A stretch of DNA of 64,000 bases. It comes from Actinopolyspora biskrensis (lineage in GTDB: Bacteria; Actinomycetota; Actinomycetes; Mycobacteriales; Pseudonocardiaceae). The translations under genes were made by a program, and so were the position numbers. This document shows, piece after piece, positions 25,561 through 33,976 of the stretch (the stretch's first letter is position 1; every line of letters starts with the position of its first letter). The notes below the pieces were generated by a model, which was not told where the DNA came from, did not search any database, and was given only the letters and a program-made list of their open reading frames with translations. The stretch covers positions 1 to 64,000 of the forward strand of contig NZ_JACBYW010000009.1 in NCBI RefSeq assembly GCF_013408175.1, given 5' to 3'.

Positions 25561-28500
25561 TCACTTGCGGCGCAACCGAGCTCTGGAACGCAGCTCCCCG
25601 TCCAACCGCGTCCCCTCCGAACACGTTCCGCGCAGCGGTAGTTCGGTGTACTGGGCGGGCACCATCATCAACGGTTGACGCCTGCCGAGCAGTGTGGAGT
25701 ACGCGGGAACGAACCCCTGGTCGAGCAGCGAAACGGCGAAGTCGACGGCGATGTAGCCCCGAGCGTCCAGCACGCCCGTGCCCTGCCAGGGCAGCAACCC
25801 GGAGCCGCCGAGATAGGTGAACCCGCAGCGTCCCCGGGTCACGGCGCTGACCGTCAACCGGACCCGGGGGCTGAACAGCTCCTCGTATCCCAGTTCCTCG
25901 TCCACCCGCATGGTGGACAGGTAGCGGATCGCGTTGTGCCAGGCCCTGCGCAACACGGCCACGCGCGCCTGGCGCACCTCGGGCGAGATGTGCGTGTCGC
26001 TCAGGTTGTACACGTCCGCGTAGACCGTCCGGGCCCAGTCGAGCCGGTCCACACCGGCCGGAACCGGCACCGGCACGGAGTAGACCATCGACATGACCAT
26101 CTCCCGGAACAGGTGCAGCGAACGCCCCGTCACCCCCTCCGCCCCGTTCCACTTCTCCGCGCGCTCCTGCACCTGGTCGAGCGTTCGGAGCGGGTTGTCG
26201 GTGATGTCGAAATCCGCCACGACCCGTTCCAGGCAACCGCGGAAGGAGTGGAACATGTCCGGCCGGCGGGACACGACCTTCGGCCCCAGCCGTTCCGCGG
26301 CCACGGTGTCGATCTCCCTGATCGACACGTACCCGTCGACGCCGGCCATGCTCGCGTACTCGTGGAGCTTGCGGGTGTAGGCGCGGGTCATCGAGGACGG
26401 GCGCGGACGGAAGTGCCTGCCGTCGGTGAGCACGTTGATGCGCAGCCCCGGCGGGTACACGCGCCGCACGGCCTGCTGCAGCTCGCGCAGGCGGACGAGC
26501 CCCCCGAACTCGGCGATGTCCGGCAGCGGGCCGTAGGCCTTCAACCGGTTCAGGGACTGCTTGACGGGAAAGCCGAGCAGCACCACCTCGATCGGTTCGC
26601 CCCGTGCCACGCAGCCGCCCACGTCGCGCTGCATGTCGGCCACGACGTAGTTGGAGCGGGATCCCTTGAGGAACTGCTTGCGGGTGAACACGTGGTGCAG
26701 GGCACCGACGACCGCTCCCACGCGCTCCCGGTCGTCCCGCCGGCGTCCGGCCTGGCCGCTGCCGGGGAACTTGGCCAGAGCTCCACAGGCCGTTCTCTCG
26801 GCGGCCCTGTCCGCGTCGTCGATGACGTTGGCCACGATGGACTCGGTCTCGGACCCGCTGAGCCGCACCGCCCAGCGCTGGGCAGAGCGGTTCTCGCGCA
26901 GAGCCGCCACGTGCAGCTCCTCCAGCGAGTGCGTGTTGGACAGCACCGGGCTGCGGCGCCCCAGCCGCTTCCGCGGGGAGGTTTCGAAGCTGTCGATCAC
27001 CGAGGCCGCTCCGGCACCGGTGGGCGGTTCCGCGGTTCCGCCGGCGGAACCGCCCTCGCGCTGGCGGGGCATCACCTCCCCGGCGGAGAGCGAGACGACG
27101 AAGGTTCCGTGCGCGTCGACGGGCGTGCCGAGGTCCCGGGCCATCTTGTCGTCGAACACCGCGACGACCTCCGCCTGGCCGAGTTCACGCAGGCGCCGCA
27201 CCGTCCACTCGGCGACCGACTCGGTGCTCTCCTCCGGAACGTGGATCAGGTCCGCCTCCGGCACCCCGGTCTCGTCCAGCGCCTTTCGCACGTACTCGCC
27301 GTCCCGGTCGCCGGAGAAGCAGAAGACCACCCGTCCCCCCGCGTCCCGGACGTCCCACACGAAGCGGGGAAGACCGCTGTGCACCGCCCCGGCCCAGAGC
27401 GGGGTCCCGGTGCTCCACTGGGGCGCTCCCCTCTCGGCCGTGCACCCCTTGGCGGGCTCCCCCGCCCGGGTGCGGGCCGACGTCCCCCTGCCCGCCCCCC
27501 TGGGACGGTCCTCCGGTTCCGCGGAGGGGTGGCTTCCTCGGCACAGCGGGACGGACGGGTCCCGTGCTTCCGGATCACCGAGGCGCTGGGGCGGTCTTCC
27601 CCCGGAAGTGACGAGGCCGCACGAATCGAGGTCGACCACCACCATCGGTTGCGGAACCCGTCGGTCCCAACGGCGCAGCCTGGTGCGCTCCTGCACGGTG
27701 TGCAGCACTCGCCGCAGCAGCGCGTCCTGTTCGGCCGGGACCGTGTGCACGAACCCCCGCAACGGGTGCTGCCCGGAGAGCACGTCGGCGCTGTCGGCTT
27801 CCAGGTCCCGCAGCTCGGCCGCGATCACGTGTTGCACGGCCGAGCGGGTCCGCCGCGAACGGGCGCCGCGCTCGCCGAACTCGAAGCTCTCGAACCCCCC
27901 GGCCAGCGTGTCCAGCGTGCGCGCCAGCGCACGCACCCCTTCGCGCACCTCGGTCGAGGTGACCCTGCTCGCGTCGCACACCCCGGCGGCGGAGGTGATC
28001 ACCACCCTGCCGGTCGCCTGCAGCTCCGGGGACAGTTCCACGGCCAGGGCACCCACGCGCGGGGTCAGCAGCAGGGCCCGGGAGTTCTCCAGCACCAGCC
28101 GGAAAGCGCGCAGCGGAGGGCGGATGAAGTACTCCAGGAAGTAGTGCAGCGCGGTCTCGTCGCGTTCGAAACGGTTGGCCACGACCTCGCCGAGCAGGGT
28201 GCGGGGCAGCGCGGAGCAGGGGCCGAGCAGCGCGGGGACGGTGACCGGGATCGTCCCGCCGGGGAACTCGGGGTGTGCCGGCGAGGGGGCGCCCGGCACC
28301 GCGGTGTGCTCCGGTCTCGAGCCGGAAGTGGCGCAGTGCATCCGCAGCATAGGATCGCTGTCGACCATTTCGACCAGGTTCCACCAGTCGTCGTCGGGAC
28401 GACGTCGCCGCTCCGGCGGGGCGTACGGGTCCAGCGCTCCGGTGAGCAGCGCCAGCCAGTCGGGGTCGCGGCGCTTGCGGGTGCTGCGCAGCCGGATCAG

Positions 28501-28722
28501 CACCCGGTAGAGCCGTGTCCAGGTGGGAGCCGTGCCCAGCGGGATTCCGCTGCCCGCGCGTTCCCCCACCAACCAGGCCAGGTGGTCGCGCCACACCACG
28601 CGCAACCCGTAATCGCCACCGGCCAGTATGGAGTTCGCTTCTTCCGCTTCGAGTGGCCACGTCCCGAACGGCCGTACGGTAGCCGTGCTCTTCTCGGGGC
28701 CAAGCCGGGGCCGACCGTCCAA
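25561..28722 (-). CDS. HAD-like / isocyanide synthase (PvcA/Dit1) fusion protein
   Basis: From a TTG at 28722 with AAGGAG seven bases upstream, the protein has 1053 residues. Residues about 630-1030 match the PvcA/Dit1 isocyanide-synthase family: LLGFPVKQSLNRLKAYGP with LPDIAE (about 716-738), YPPGLRINVLTDGRHF (756-771), and a C-terminal RLTVSAVTRGRCGF and LLPWQGTG block typical of the family's second half. Residues 359-550 look HAD-like: VVVDLDSCG with Asp364/Asp366, VFCFSGDRD with Ser470, and AVFDDKMAR with Asp524/Asp525. Residues 1-355 are conserved-looking but unrecognised (WWNLVEMVDSDPMLRMHC, ALHYFLEYFIRPPLRAFRL). Known isocyanide synthases convert Tyr or Trp to vinyl isonitriles with ribulose-5-phosphate; the HAD domain could act on a sugar phosphate. 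No partner dioxygenase is adjacent. Confidence 0.72.
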   Translation of the reverse strand: MDGRPRLGPEKSTATVRPFGTWPLEAEEANSILAGGDYGLRVVWRDHLAWLVGERAGSGIPLGTAPTWTRLYRVLIRLRSTRKRRDPDWLALLTGALDPYAPPERRRRPDDDWWNLVEMVDSDPMLRMHCATSGSRPEHTAVPGAPSPAHPEFPGGTIPVTVPALLGPCSALPRTLLGEVVANRFERDETALHYFLEYFIRPPLRAFRLVLENSRALLLTPRVGALAVELSPELQATGRVVITSAAGVCDASRVTSTEVREGVRALARTLDTLAGGFESFEFGERGARSRRTRSAVQHVIAAELRDLEADSADVLSGQHPLRGFVHTVPAEQDALLRRVLHTVQERTRLRRWDRRVPQPMVVVDLDSCGLVTSGGRPPQRLGDPEARDPSVPLCRGSHPSAEPEDRPRGAGRGTSARTRAGEPAKGCTAERGAPQWSTGTPLWAGAVHSGLPRFVWDVRDAGGRVVFCFSGDRDGEYVRKALDETGVPEADLIHVPEESTESVAEWTVRRLRELGQAEVVAVFDDKMARDLGTPVDAHGTFVVSLSAGEVMPRQREGGSAGGTAEPPTGAGAASVIDSFETSPRKRLGRRSPVLSNTHSLEELHVAALRENRSAQRWAVRLSGSETESIVANVIDDADRAAERTACGALAKFPGSGQAGRRRDDRERVGAVVGALHHVFTRKQFLKGSRSNYVVADMQRDVGGCVARGEPIEVVLLGFPVKQSLNRLKAYGPLPDIAEFGGLVRLRELQQAVRRVYPPGLRINVLTDGRHFRPRPSSMTRAYTRKLHEYASMAGVDGYVSIREIDTVAAERLGPKVVSRRPDMFHSFRGCLERVVADFDITDNPLRTLDQVQERAEKWNGAEGVTGRSLHLFREMVMSMVYSVPVPVPAGVDRLDWARTVYADVYNLSDTHISPEVRQARVAVLRRAWHNAIRYLSTMRVDEELGYEELFSPRVRLTVSAVTRGRCGFTYLGGSGLLPWQGTGVLDARGYIAVDFAVSLLDQGFVPAYSTLLGRRQPLMMVPAQYTELPLRGTCSEGTRLDGELRSRARLRRK

Positions 28723-28960
28723 CGGGTATCTCCTTGTTCTTCCTCCGACAGAGCGCGGAGACTCACGAGCTCCGCGAATGAACCGCCCGGCGCGGGGATC
28801 CCCGGGCGAGGAAGCGCGTTCACGAACCGCTCGTGCGGGTGTCGTGCCGATGAGTACATCGCTCTCGTCCCGGTCGCACGGACACACGCCGGTCCGAGGG
28901 GGGACGTGCCGGGAATTCGAACAGCGATGTCCACGGCCGGACCGAATTTTTCTGTTCAGG

Positions 28961-29171
28961 TTGGCTCAGCTGCCCGCTCGGCGGAACCTCCCGCTCTCCC
29001 GTGAGTGGACGCACCGGCGTCGAGCGGCCCTCCACACCACGTCGAGCCGTCCTCGCGGGAGCACAACGGGGGAGGTCCCGCGGCGGTACGAGTCGCTCGG
29101 GTGGTCGTTTCGGCGCTGCCACGCCGAAAACACCACACCGGTCGCCAGCACGACAGGAAAGCATCAGTGAG
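28961..29171 (+). repeat. Dispersed intergenic repeat R5 (near full length)
   Basis: The plus strand shows, in order, GGCGGAACCTCCCGCTCTC, a diverged GTCGAGCGGCC and GTCGAGCCGTCCTCGCG, GTCGCTCGGGTGGTCG, the hairpin region TTTCGGCG with CGCCGAAAACACCACACC, and the tail ACGACAGGAAAGCATCAGTG. Tail and hairpin match R1 closely. Unlike most copies it does not follow a same-strand stop codon. Confidence 0.7.
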
Positions 29172-29248
29172 GACACCACGAGAGCCCCCGGAATTACGAG
29201 AGTGAACCGGCGGGCGACCGTGCTCCGCGTGTCCGGCCGTGATCACGC

Positions 29249-29302
29249 GCACTCCGATCACGCTAATAAGCGATCTTTTCCGGCGGCAATGTGATGGAGT
29301 GC
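29249..29302. promoter_or_regulatory. Spaced dyad upstream of TetR gene
   Basis: GCACTCCGATCAC (29249-29261) and GTGATGGAGTGC (29291-29302) are inverted with a one-base bulge and a 29-base spacer that includes AT-rich CTAATAAGCGATCTTTT. It may be an operator pair or hairpin about 270 bases before the TetR gene. Confidence 0.4.
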
Positions 29303-29574
29303 ATAATCGCGGGACACGTGTTCCGTGCGCGCGGAGGTGACGGCGAGGCACCGGGTGGAGTCCCAGCGGCGAGGAGAGATCCACTTTCCGGGGAATAACC
29401 GGCCTCGACTCACCCTATCGACTGACACTCTGAAGGGCCGCTCAGAAAGCATGATCGCCGCAGGAACGCGAGACTGGGCAGGCCGTACCGCTTGCCGGGC
29501 AGCAGGTTCCCGGCGGCGCGTCTCGGACCGAGTCCGGAGAACGCTCAGAGCTCGTACAAGACCAAGGAGAAACC

Positions 29575-30222
29575 TTGCCCACCGAAGTAGCCCCGTTGCG
29601 CCGCAAACCAGTCCAACAGCGCAGCGCCCAACGCGTGGAACGGATGCTGGAGGCCTGCGCCCAGCTCATCGACGAGGTGGGATACGACGGCCTGACCACC
29701 ACGTTGATCGCCGAGAGGGCCGGCGTGGCCGTCGGCTCGCTGTACCAGTTCTTTCCGGACAAGCGCGCGGTGGTGCAGGAGCTCACCCTGCGCAACCTGG
29801 AGAGGTTCGTCCAGACCGTCTCCGAACGACTGGACCGGATGGAACTCGCTCACTGGTGGGACGCCGTGGACACCGTCTTCGACGTGTACCTGGGCATGCA
29901 CCGGGAGATCCCCGCGTTCAGCAAGCTCCACTTCGGGGATGTCGTGGACCTGCGGCTGCTGCACGAGAACAAGGACAACAACGCGGTGATCGCGGAGAAG
30001 CTCACCAGCCTCATCTCGGAGCGGTTCGGAATGAGCCCCACCGAGCTGGAGCTGCCCCTCTCGGTCGCGGTCGAAGCAGCCGACGCGGTACTGCACCTGG
30101 CTTTCCGGCGGGCCCCCATGGGGGATCCGACGCTGGTGAACGAGGCGCGGGAACTGGTCCGCGGGTACCTGTCGAGTCGCATCTCGGAGGATCAGCCGAA
30201 GGACTTGCCGGCTCCCCGATAG
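29575..30222 (+). CDS. TetR-family regulator
   Basis: This 215-residue TetR-type repressor has its DNA-binding helix-turn-helix at about residues 38-68 (GLTTTLIAERAGVAVGSLYQ, then FFPDKRAVV). The ligand domain is not diagnostic. The start is a TTG with AAGGAG six bases upstream. Its 3' end overlaps the convergent aldolase/racemase gene by 31 bases, so the two transcripts are complementary at their ends. Target and ligand are unknown. Confidence 0.93.
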   Translation: MPTEVAPLRRKPVQQRSAQRVERMLEACAQLIDEVGYDGLTTTLIAERAGVAVGSLYQFFPDKRAVVQELTLRNLERFVQTVSERLDRMELAHWWDAVDTVFDVYLGMHREIPAFSKLHFGDVVDLRLLHENKDNNAVIAEKLTSLISERFGMSPTELELPLSVAVEAADAVLHLAFRRAPMGDPTLVNEARELVRGYLSSRISEDQPKDLPAPR

Positions 30223-31490
30223 GTCCGCGCGGATCCGACCCTCCGACAGCGAGTCGAATCGTGCCACTCGATCAGGTGATATTCGTCGAATCTCTCGGCG
30301 AGTTCCCCTGCTTTGGCGTGCCGGAACCACACCCGATCACCGGGACGAAGCGCACCGGCTCCCCTGCCCACCACCGGGGTCTGCACCTCTCCCACTGCCT
30401 CGGTCCCGGTCAGGCGCAGCCCACTCGGCAGATACGGGCTGGGCAGCCGGTCCCGGCCCGCCGCGCCCGAAGCCGGATACCCTCCGCCGAACAGGGTCGC
30501 GCACCGTCTTCCGGGGCGGCGAACCACCGGCAGGGCGAACAGCACGGAGGGAAACGGCCTGAAGTCGTGGTACGCGTCGAACAGGGTGGGACCGATCAGC
30601 CCCGACCCCGCCGTCACTTCGGTGACGGCCCGCTCCGCCGCGGTGGTTTCCAGGCTTCCGGTGCCTCCCCCGTTGACGAACTCCAACTCGGCCACCCCGC
30701 CGACCGCCTCGACCACAGCAGCACGACGACGGGCGAGTTCCGCGGCCGAACGTCGCTGCACCCAGCGCACGGCAGCCGCCCGCAGCGGCTGCCCCGGCGG
30801 GGCGTCCCCCACCCCGGCGATCTGTCCTTCGTAGACGAGCAGGCCGACCAGCCGAAAGGCCTTCCGCCGCGACACCTCGTGCGCCAGTTCGCGGGCCTGG
30901 CCCGGAGAGCGCACCGGGGAACGCATCGGCCCGATGTGGACACCGGCGGCCGCTCCACGCCCCAGGTACGGGATCCGGCGCAGCGCGGAGTCCTCCAGGG
31001 GCCGCCAGGCGGCGTCGATCTCCAGGCACACCCGGATCCGCGCCGCGGAACGGCCACCGACCCGTTCGGCCAGGTCCAGCTGTTCGGCGGAGTCGACGGT
31101 GATGGTCACGGCCGAGGCTGCCCCCGGATCGGAGGCCAGTTCGGCCAGTGATCGGCGGTCCACCGTCGGGTAGGCGACGAGCAGGTCGTCGCCCACCCCG
31201 GTCCGGTACAGCCACAGCGCCTCCGCGAGGCTGTAGCACATCAGCCCGGAGAACCCGGGGCTTCTCGTGGCCCGACTGATCAGTTCGGGGCAGCGCAGGG
31301 ACTTGGTGGCCACCCGTATCGGCTTGCCCCTGGCACGAGCCACGAGCCCGGACGCGTTGCGGTCGAAGGCGTCCAGGTCGGCCACTCCGAAGGGCGGGTC
31401 GAGCTCGGACGTGGCTGCGTCCAGCCGGGCCGCCGAAACGGCCGCGGATGGTGCTGCGGAGGAGTTCACGCCATCAAGGTAAGCCCGCAC
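30192..31490 (-). CDS. PLP-dependent amino-acid aldolase/racemase (D-threonine aldolase-like)
   Basis: The 432-residue protein has the fold-type III arrangement of D-threonine aldolase and alanine racemase N-domains. ADLDAFDRNASGLVARA precedes the PLP lysine Lys63 in RVATKSLRC, followed by GLMCYSLAEALWL, AVTITVDSAEQLDLAER, GLLVYEGQIAG and the C-terminal strand domain with metal-site-like HAKAGE and DEYH. It resembles the amino-acid deaminase/aldolase group of actinomycetes, which act on D-hydroxy-amino acids in the cytosol. The start is uncertain: GTG at 31490 or GTG at 31469, neither with a strong ribosome site. It is divergent from the lactone oxidase and overlaps the TetR gene tail to tail. 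Confidence 0.85.
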   Translation of the reverse strand: MRAYLDGVNSSAAPSAAVSAARLDAATSELDPPFGVADLDAFDRNASGLVARARGKPIRVATKSLRCPELISRATRSPGFSGLMCYSLAEALWLYRTGVGDDLLVAYPTVDRRSLAELASDPGAASAVTITVDSAEQLDLAERVGGRSAARIRVCLEIDAAWRPLEDSALRRIPYLGRGAAAGVHIGPMRSPVRSPGQARELAHEVSRRKAFRLVGLLVYEGQIAGVGDAPPGQPLRAAAVRWVQRRSAAELARRRAAVVEAVGGVAELEFVNGGGTGSLETTAAERAVTEVTAGSGLIGPTLFDAYHDFRPFPSVLFALPVVRRPGRRCATLFGGGYPASGAAGRDRLPSPYLPSGLRLTGTEAVGEVQTPVVGRGAGALRPGDRVWFRHAKAGELAERFDEYHLIEWHDSTRCRRVGSARTYRGAGKSFG

Positions 31491-31647
31491 CTCTTGTTAC
31501 GCGAGTTGCTTTCACATATTTTCCGCCAATCGGCGTCGCCGAACCGACCGGAGTCCCCCGAGCATCTACGGCAAGGCGCCGACTCACGTGACGGCTACCC
31601 GACCAACCGCGCAAAGTGCTGTTACGAGTTCCAAGGACGGTCTGGCC

Positions 31648-32976
31648 ATGACACTCGACAAGTGGTCCAACTGGGCGGCGACGAGCACCGCCGCCGGTCA
31701 GCGCACGAAGCGACCGCGCGATCCACGCGAAATCGCCCGTACCATCACCGACGCCCGGGCGGAGGGCCGCAGCGTGCGACCACTCGGGTCGGGCCACTCG
31801 TTCAGCGACATCGCCACCCCGCGACCACCGCGCCACCGCGCCGGCGCGGTGGCGCTGGACCTTTCGGACTGGACGGGAATCACCGATGTGGACCGCGGCA
31901 GCGGACTCGTCACCGCACGAGGCGGCACACCGCTGCACCAGCTCAACGCCGAGCTGGACGAACTGGGGCTGGCCCTGCCGAACCTGGGTGACATCGACAG
32001 GCAGACGATCGCCGGGGCCGTCTCCACCGGAACCCACGGAACCGGCGCACGACTGGGCGGACTGGCCACACTGGTGCGGGCGCTGGAACTCGTCCGCGCC
32101 GACGGCTCGATCCTGCGCTGCTCACCCGAGGAGAACCCCGAGGTGTTCGACGCTGCCAGGGTCGGCCTCGGAGCGCTCGGGGTGATCAGCACCGTGACCC
32201 TGCGCTGCGTCCCGGCGTTCGCGCTCGCGGCCGAGGAGCACCCCCTCCCGCTCGACGAGGTCCTGCGGGACTTCGACCGGCACGCCGACGACAACGACCA
32301 CTTCGAGTTCTACTGGTTCCCCCACACCGCGCGCACCCTGGTCAAACGCAACAACAGACTGCCGGACGGGGAACCCACCCGGCCGCTGCACCCCTTGCGT
32401 TCCTGGCTCGAGTACCGGGTGCTGGAGAACGAGCTGTTCGGCGCGGTCTGCCGGCTGGGCCGTCGCCGCCCCGGCCTGGTACCGGGGCTGAACCGCCTCT
32501 GCGCGACGAGCTGGTCCGGGCGCTCGTACAGCGACAGGGCCCACCGGGTGTTCGTCACGGGACGAGACGTCCGCTTCCTCGAGAGCGAGTACGCCGTCCC
32601 GCGCGAGAGCCTTCCCGCGGTGCTGACCGAGCTGCGCGCGGCCGTGCGACGACTCGAACACCCGGTGATGTTCCCGGTGGAGGTGCGCGTGGCCGCCGCC
32701 GACGACATCTGGCTTTCCACCGCCCACGACCGTCCGACCGCCTACGTCGCGGTCCACCAGTTCAGGGGGATGCCCAACCGCGAATGGTTCGACACCTTCG
32801 AGCGGATCGCCCGCGCGGCGGGTGGAAGACCGCACTGGGGGAAGATGCACGGCCTGTCCGCCGCACAACTGCGCGACAACTACCCGCGCTTCGACGACTT
32901 CCTGCGGGTCCGCGAACGACTCGACCCGGATCGGGTGTTCGGCAACCCCCACCTGGAGCGGGTGCTGGGCGAGTGA
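31648..32976 (+). CDS. Sugar-1,4-lactone oxidase (FAD)
   Basis: The 442-residue flavoprotein belongs to the D-arabinono/L-gulono-1,4-lactone oxidase family. Its VAO-type FAD domain has GSGHSFSDIA (about residues 50-60) and GDIDRQTIAGAVSTGTHG, and its C-terminal ALO domain ends with HWGKMHGLSA and RVFGNPHLERVLG. It oxidises aldonolactones or related polyols with O2, giving ascorbate-like products or sugar acids. The ATG at 31648 fits the family N-terminus (WSNWAATSTA); an upstream GTG at 31588 is possible. It is divergent from the aldolase gene across 157 bases. Confidence 0.9.
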   Translation: MTLDKWSNWAATSTAAGQRTKRPRDPREIARTITDARAEGRSVRPLGSGHSFSDIATPRPPRHRAGAVALDLSDWTGITDVDRGSGLVTARGGTPLHQLNAELDELGLALPNLGDIDRQTIAGAVSTGTHGTGARLGGLATLVRALELVRADGSILRCSPEENPEVFDAARVGLGALGVISTVTLRCVPAFALAAEEHPLPLDEVLRDFDRHADDNDHFEFYWFPHTARTLVKRNNRLPDGEPTRPLHPLRSWLEYRVLENELFGAVCRLGRRRPGLVPGLNRLCATSWSGRSYSDRAHRVFVTGRDVRFLESEYAVPRESLPAVLTELRAAVRRLEHPVMFPVEVRVAAADDIWLSTAHDRPTAYVAVHQFRGMPNREWFDTFERIARAAGGRPHWGKMHGLSAAQLRDNYPRFDDFLRVRERLDPDRVFGNPHLERVLGE

Positions 32977-33077
32977 CAGGAGGTCGTCCCGCACGGGACG
33001 AGCGCGTCCACGGGGCCTTTCCGGCGCACCCGAACGGCGGACATCGAGCGATCACCCTCGCCGAACCCACCGCGGGC

Positions 33078-33827
33078 TCACCCCCACGAGGGCGCGGGCG
33101 CCTCGCTGGCCAGCAACTGGTCGTAGACCACCTCGTTGACCCAGCGGGAAACGGCGGTCTGCTCCGTGGACGGGGCGTCCTCGAAGGACCTGCCCTCCAA
33201 CTCGGTCCGGATCCCCTGCTCGTCGGCGCTGAGCACGGCCACACCGAACTGGCGGGCCCTGATGAGGCAGGTGGACACGAAGCCCTCGCGGTCGCTGACG
33301 TGCCGAGGCACCAGGATCGCGGCACTGGTGAACCTCGCGAACGGCACGGCCGCGGTCAAAGCTGTTCGCCAGTGGCGGGCCGGGGCCAACACCCCCGAGA
33401 CCCGCGCCGCGGCCGGTGGAACCCGGTCGGTCATCTCGGGCCAGACCCAGGTGGCTATCTCCGTGCGGTCCAGCACGGGCTCGCTCCCGACGCAGACGCG
33501 TTCGGCGTGCGCGTCCGGAACCAGCTCGGCGACCGGAACTATCCGACGGCCCAGCAGGCGCATCGCGGAGAGCACACTTCCGGTCCACCCCAGTGCTTCG
33601 ACGGCCGACTCGGCCAGCTCGTCCACGGAGGCGGGCAGTCCGTGCGCCCCCGTCGGACAGATACTGATCCTGCCGTTGCTGCGATCGTCTCTTGCGGCAT
33701 ATCCCGGCGTCGCGGTCAACTTTCCCGCCTCCAAGGGTGCTTGCACGAAATAGGGGCCGAACCGAGCAACGCCGCCGAGATGAGCGGACTCGGCGCTGAG
33801 GACTGTTCGGCGAATCTGCACGTGCAC
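33078..33827 (-). CDS. Hypothetical protein (249 aa)
   Basis: The 249-residue product is not recognised. Its N-terminal half has mixed strands and helices (ISICPTGAHGLPASVDELAE, VCVGSEPVLDRTEIATWVWP). The C-terminal half includes RARQFGVAVLSADEQGIRTE and ends with a helix followed by SEAPAPSWG. No signal peptide or membrane segment is apparent, and Cys are few. It has a GTG start (a second GTG two codons in is possible) and no strong ribosome site. Codon bias supports coding. It lies between the lactone oxidase and the IclR gene with no overlap. Confidence 0.65.
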   Translation of the reverse strand: MHVQIRRTVLSAESAHLGGVARFGPYFVQAPLEAGKLTATPGYAARDDRSNGRISICPTGAHGLPASVDELAESAVEALGWTGSVLSAMRLLGRRIVPVAELVPDAHAERVCVGSEPVLDRTEIATWVWPEMTDRVPPAAARVSGVLAPARHWRTALTAAVPFARFTSAAILVPRHVSDREGFVSTCLIRARQFGVAVLSADEQGIRTELEGRSFEDAPSTEQTAVSRWVNEVVYDQLLASEAPAPSWG

Positions 33828-33916
33828 CCGACTAGAACAGCTACGGGCGATTTGTTCGCGGTCCCTTCGAGCTCGCTGCGACCGACGGCCAACAAACGTC
33901 GGTGGCCGGTCGATGA

Positions 33917-33948
33917 GCGGTCAAGGAGGTTCAGCCGGGCTTGACCGC
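33917..33948 (-). terminator. Hairpin downstream of the IclR gene
   Basis: GCGGTCAAG and CTTGACCGC form a 9-bp stem around a 14-base loop, about 30 bases beyond the IclR stop. Confidence 0.55.
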
Positions 33949-33976
33949 CATTCGGGTGAGGCCACGACGGCCGTTG

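Larger units (their letters stand above)
28723..29574. other. 852-base gene-free region
   Basis: No gene is supported between the isocyanide-synthase fusion and the TetR gene. It contains the promoter side of both genes, the full-length repeat R5, and a spaced dyad at 29249-29302. An AT-rich patch (GAATTTTTCTGTTCAGG, about 28944) precedes R5. Confidence 0.5.

Noticed and set aside
25675-29004. 1109-codon open frame on the plus strand
   Set aside because: Antisense to the isocyanide-synthase fusion, whose minus-strand frame contains PvcA and HAD motifs and a good ribosome site.
33078-33827. EspG-type secretion chaperone
   Set aside because: Size is similar, but the family sequence pattern is absent and no ESX or WxG gene is nearby.
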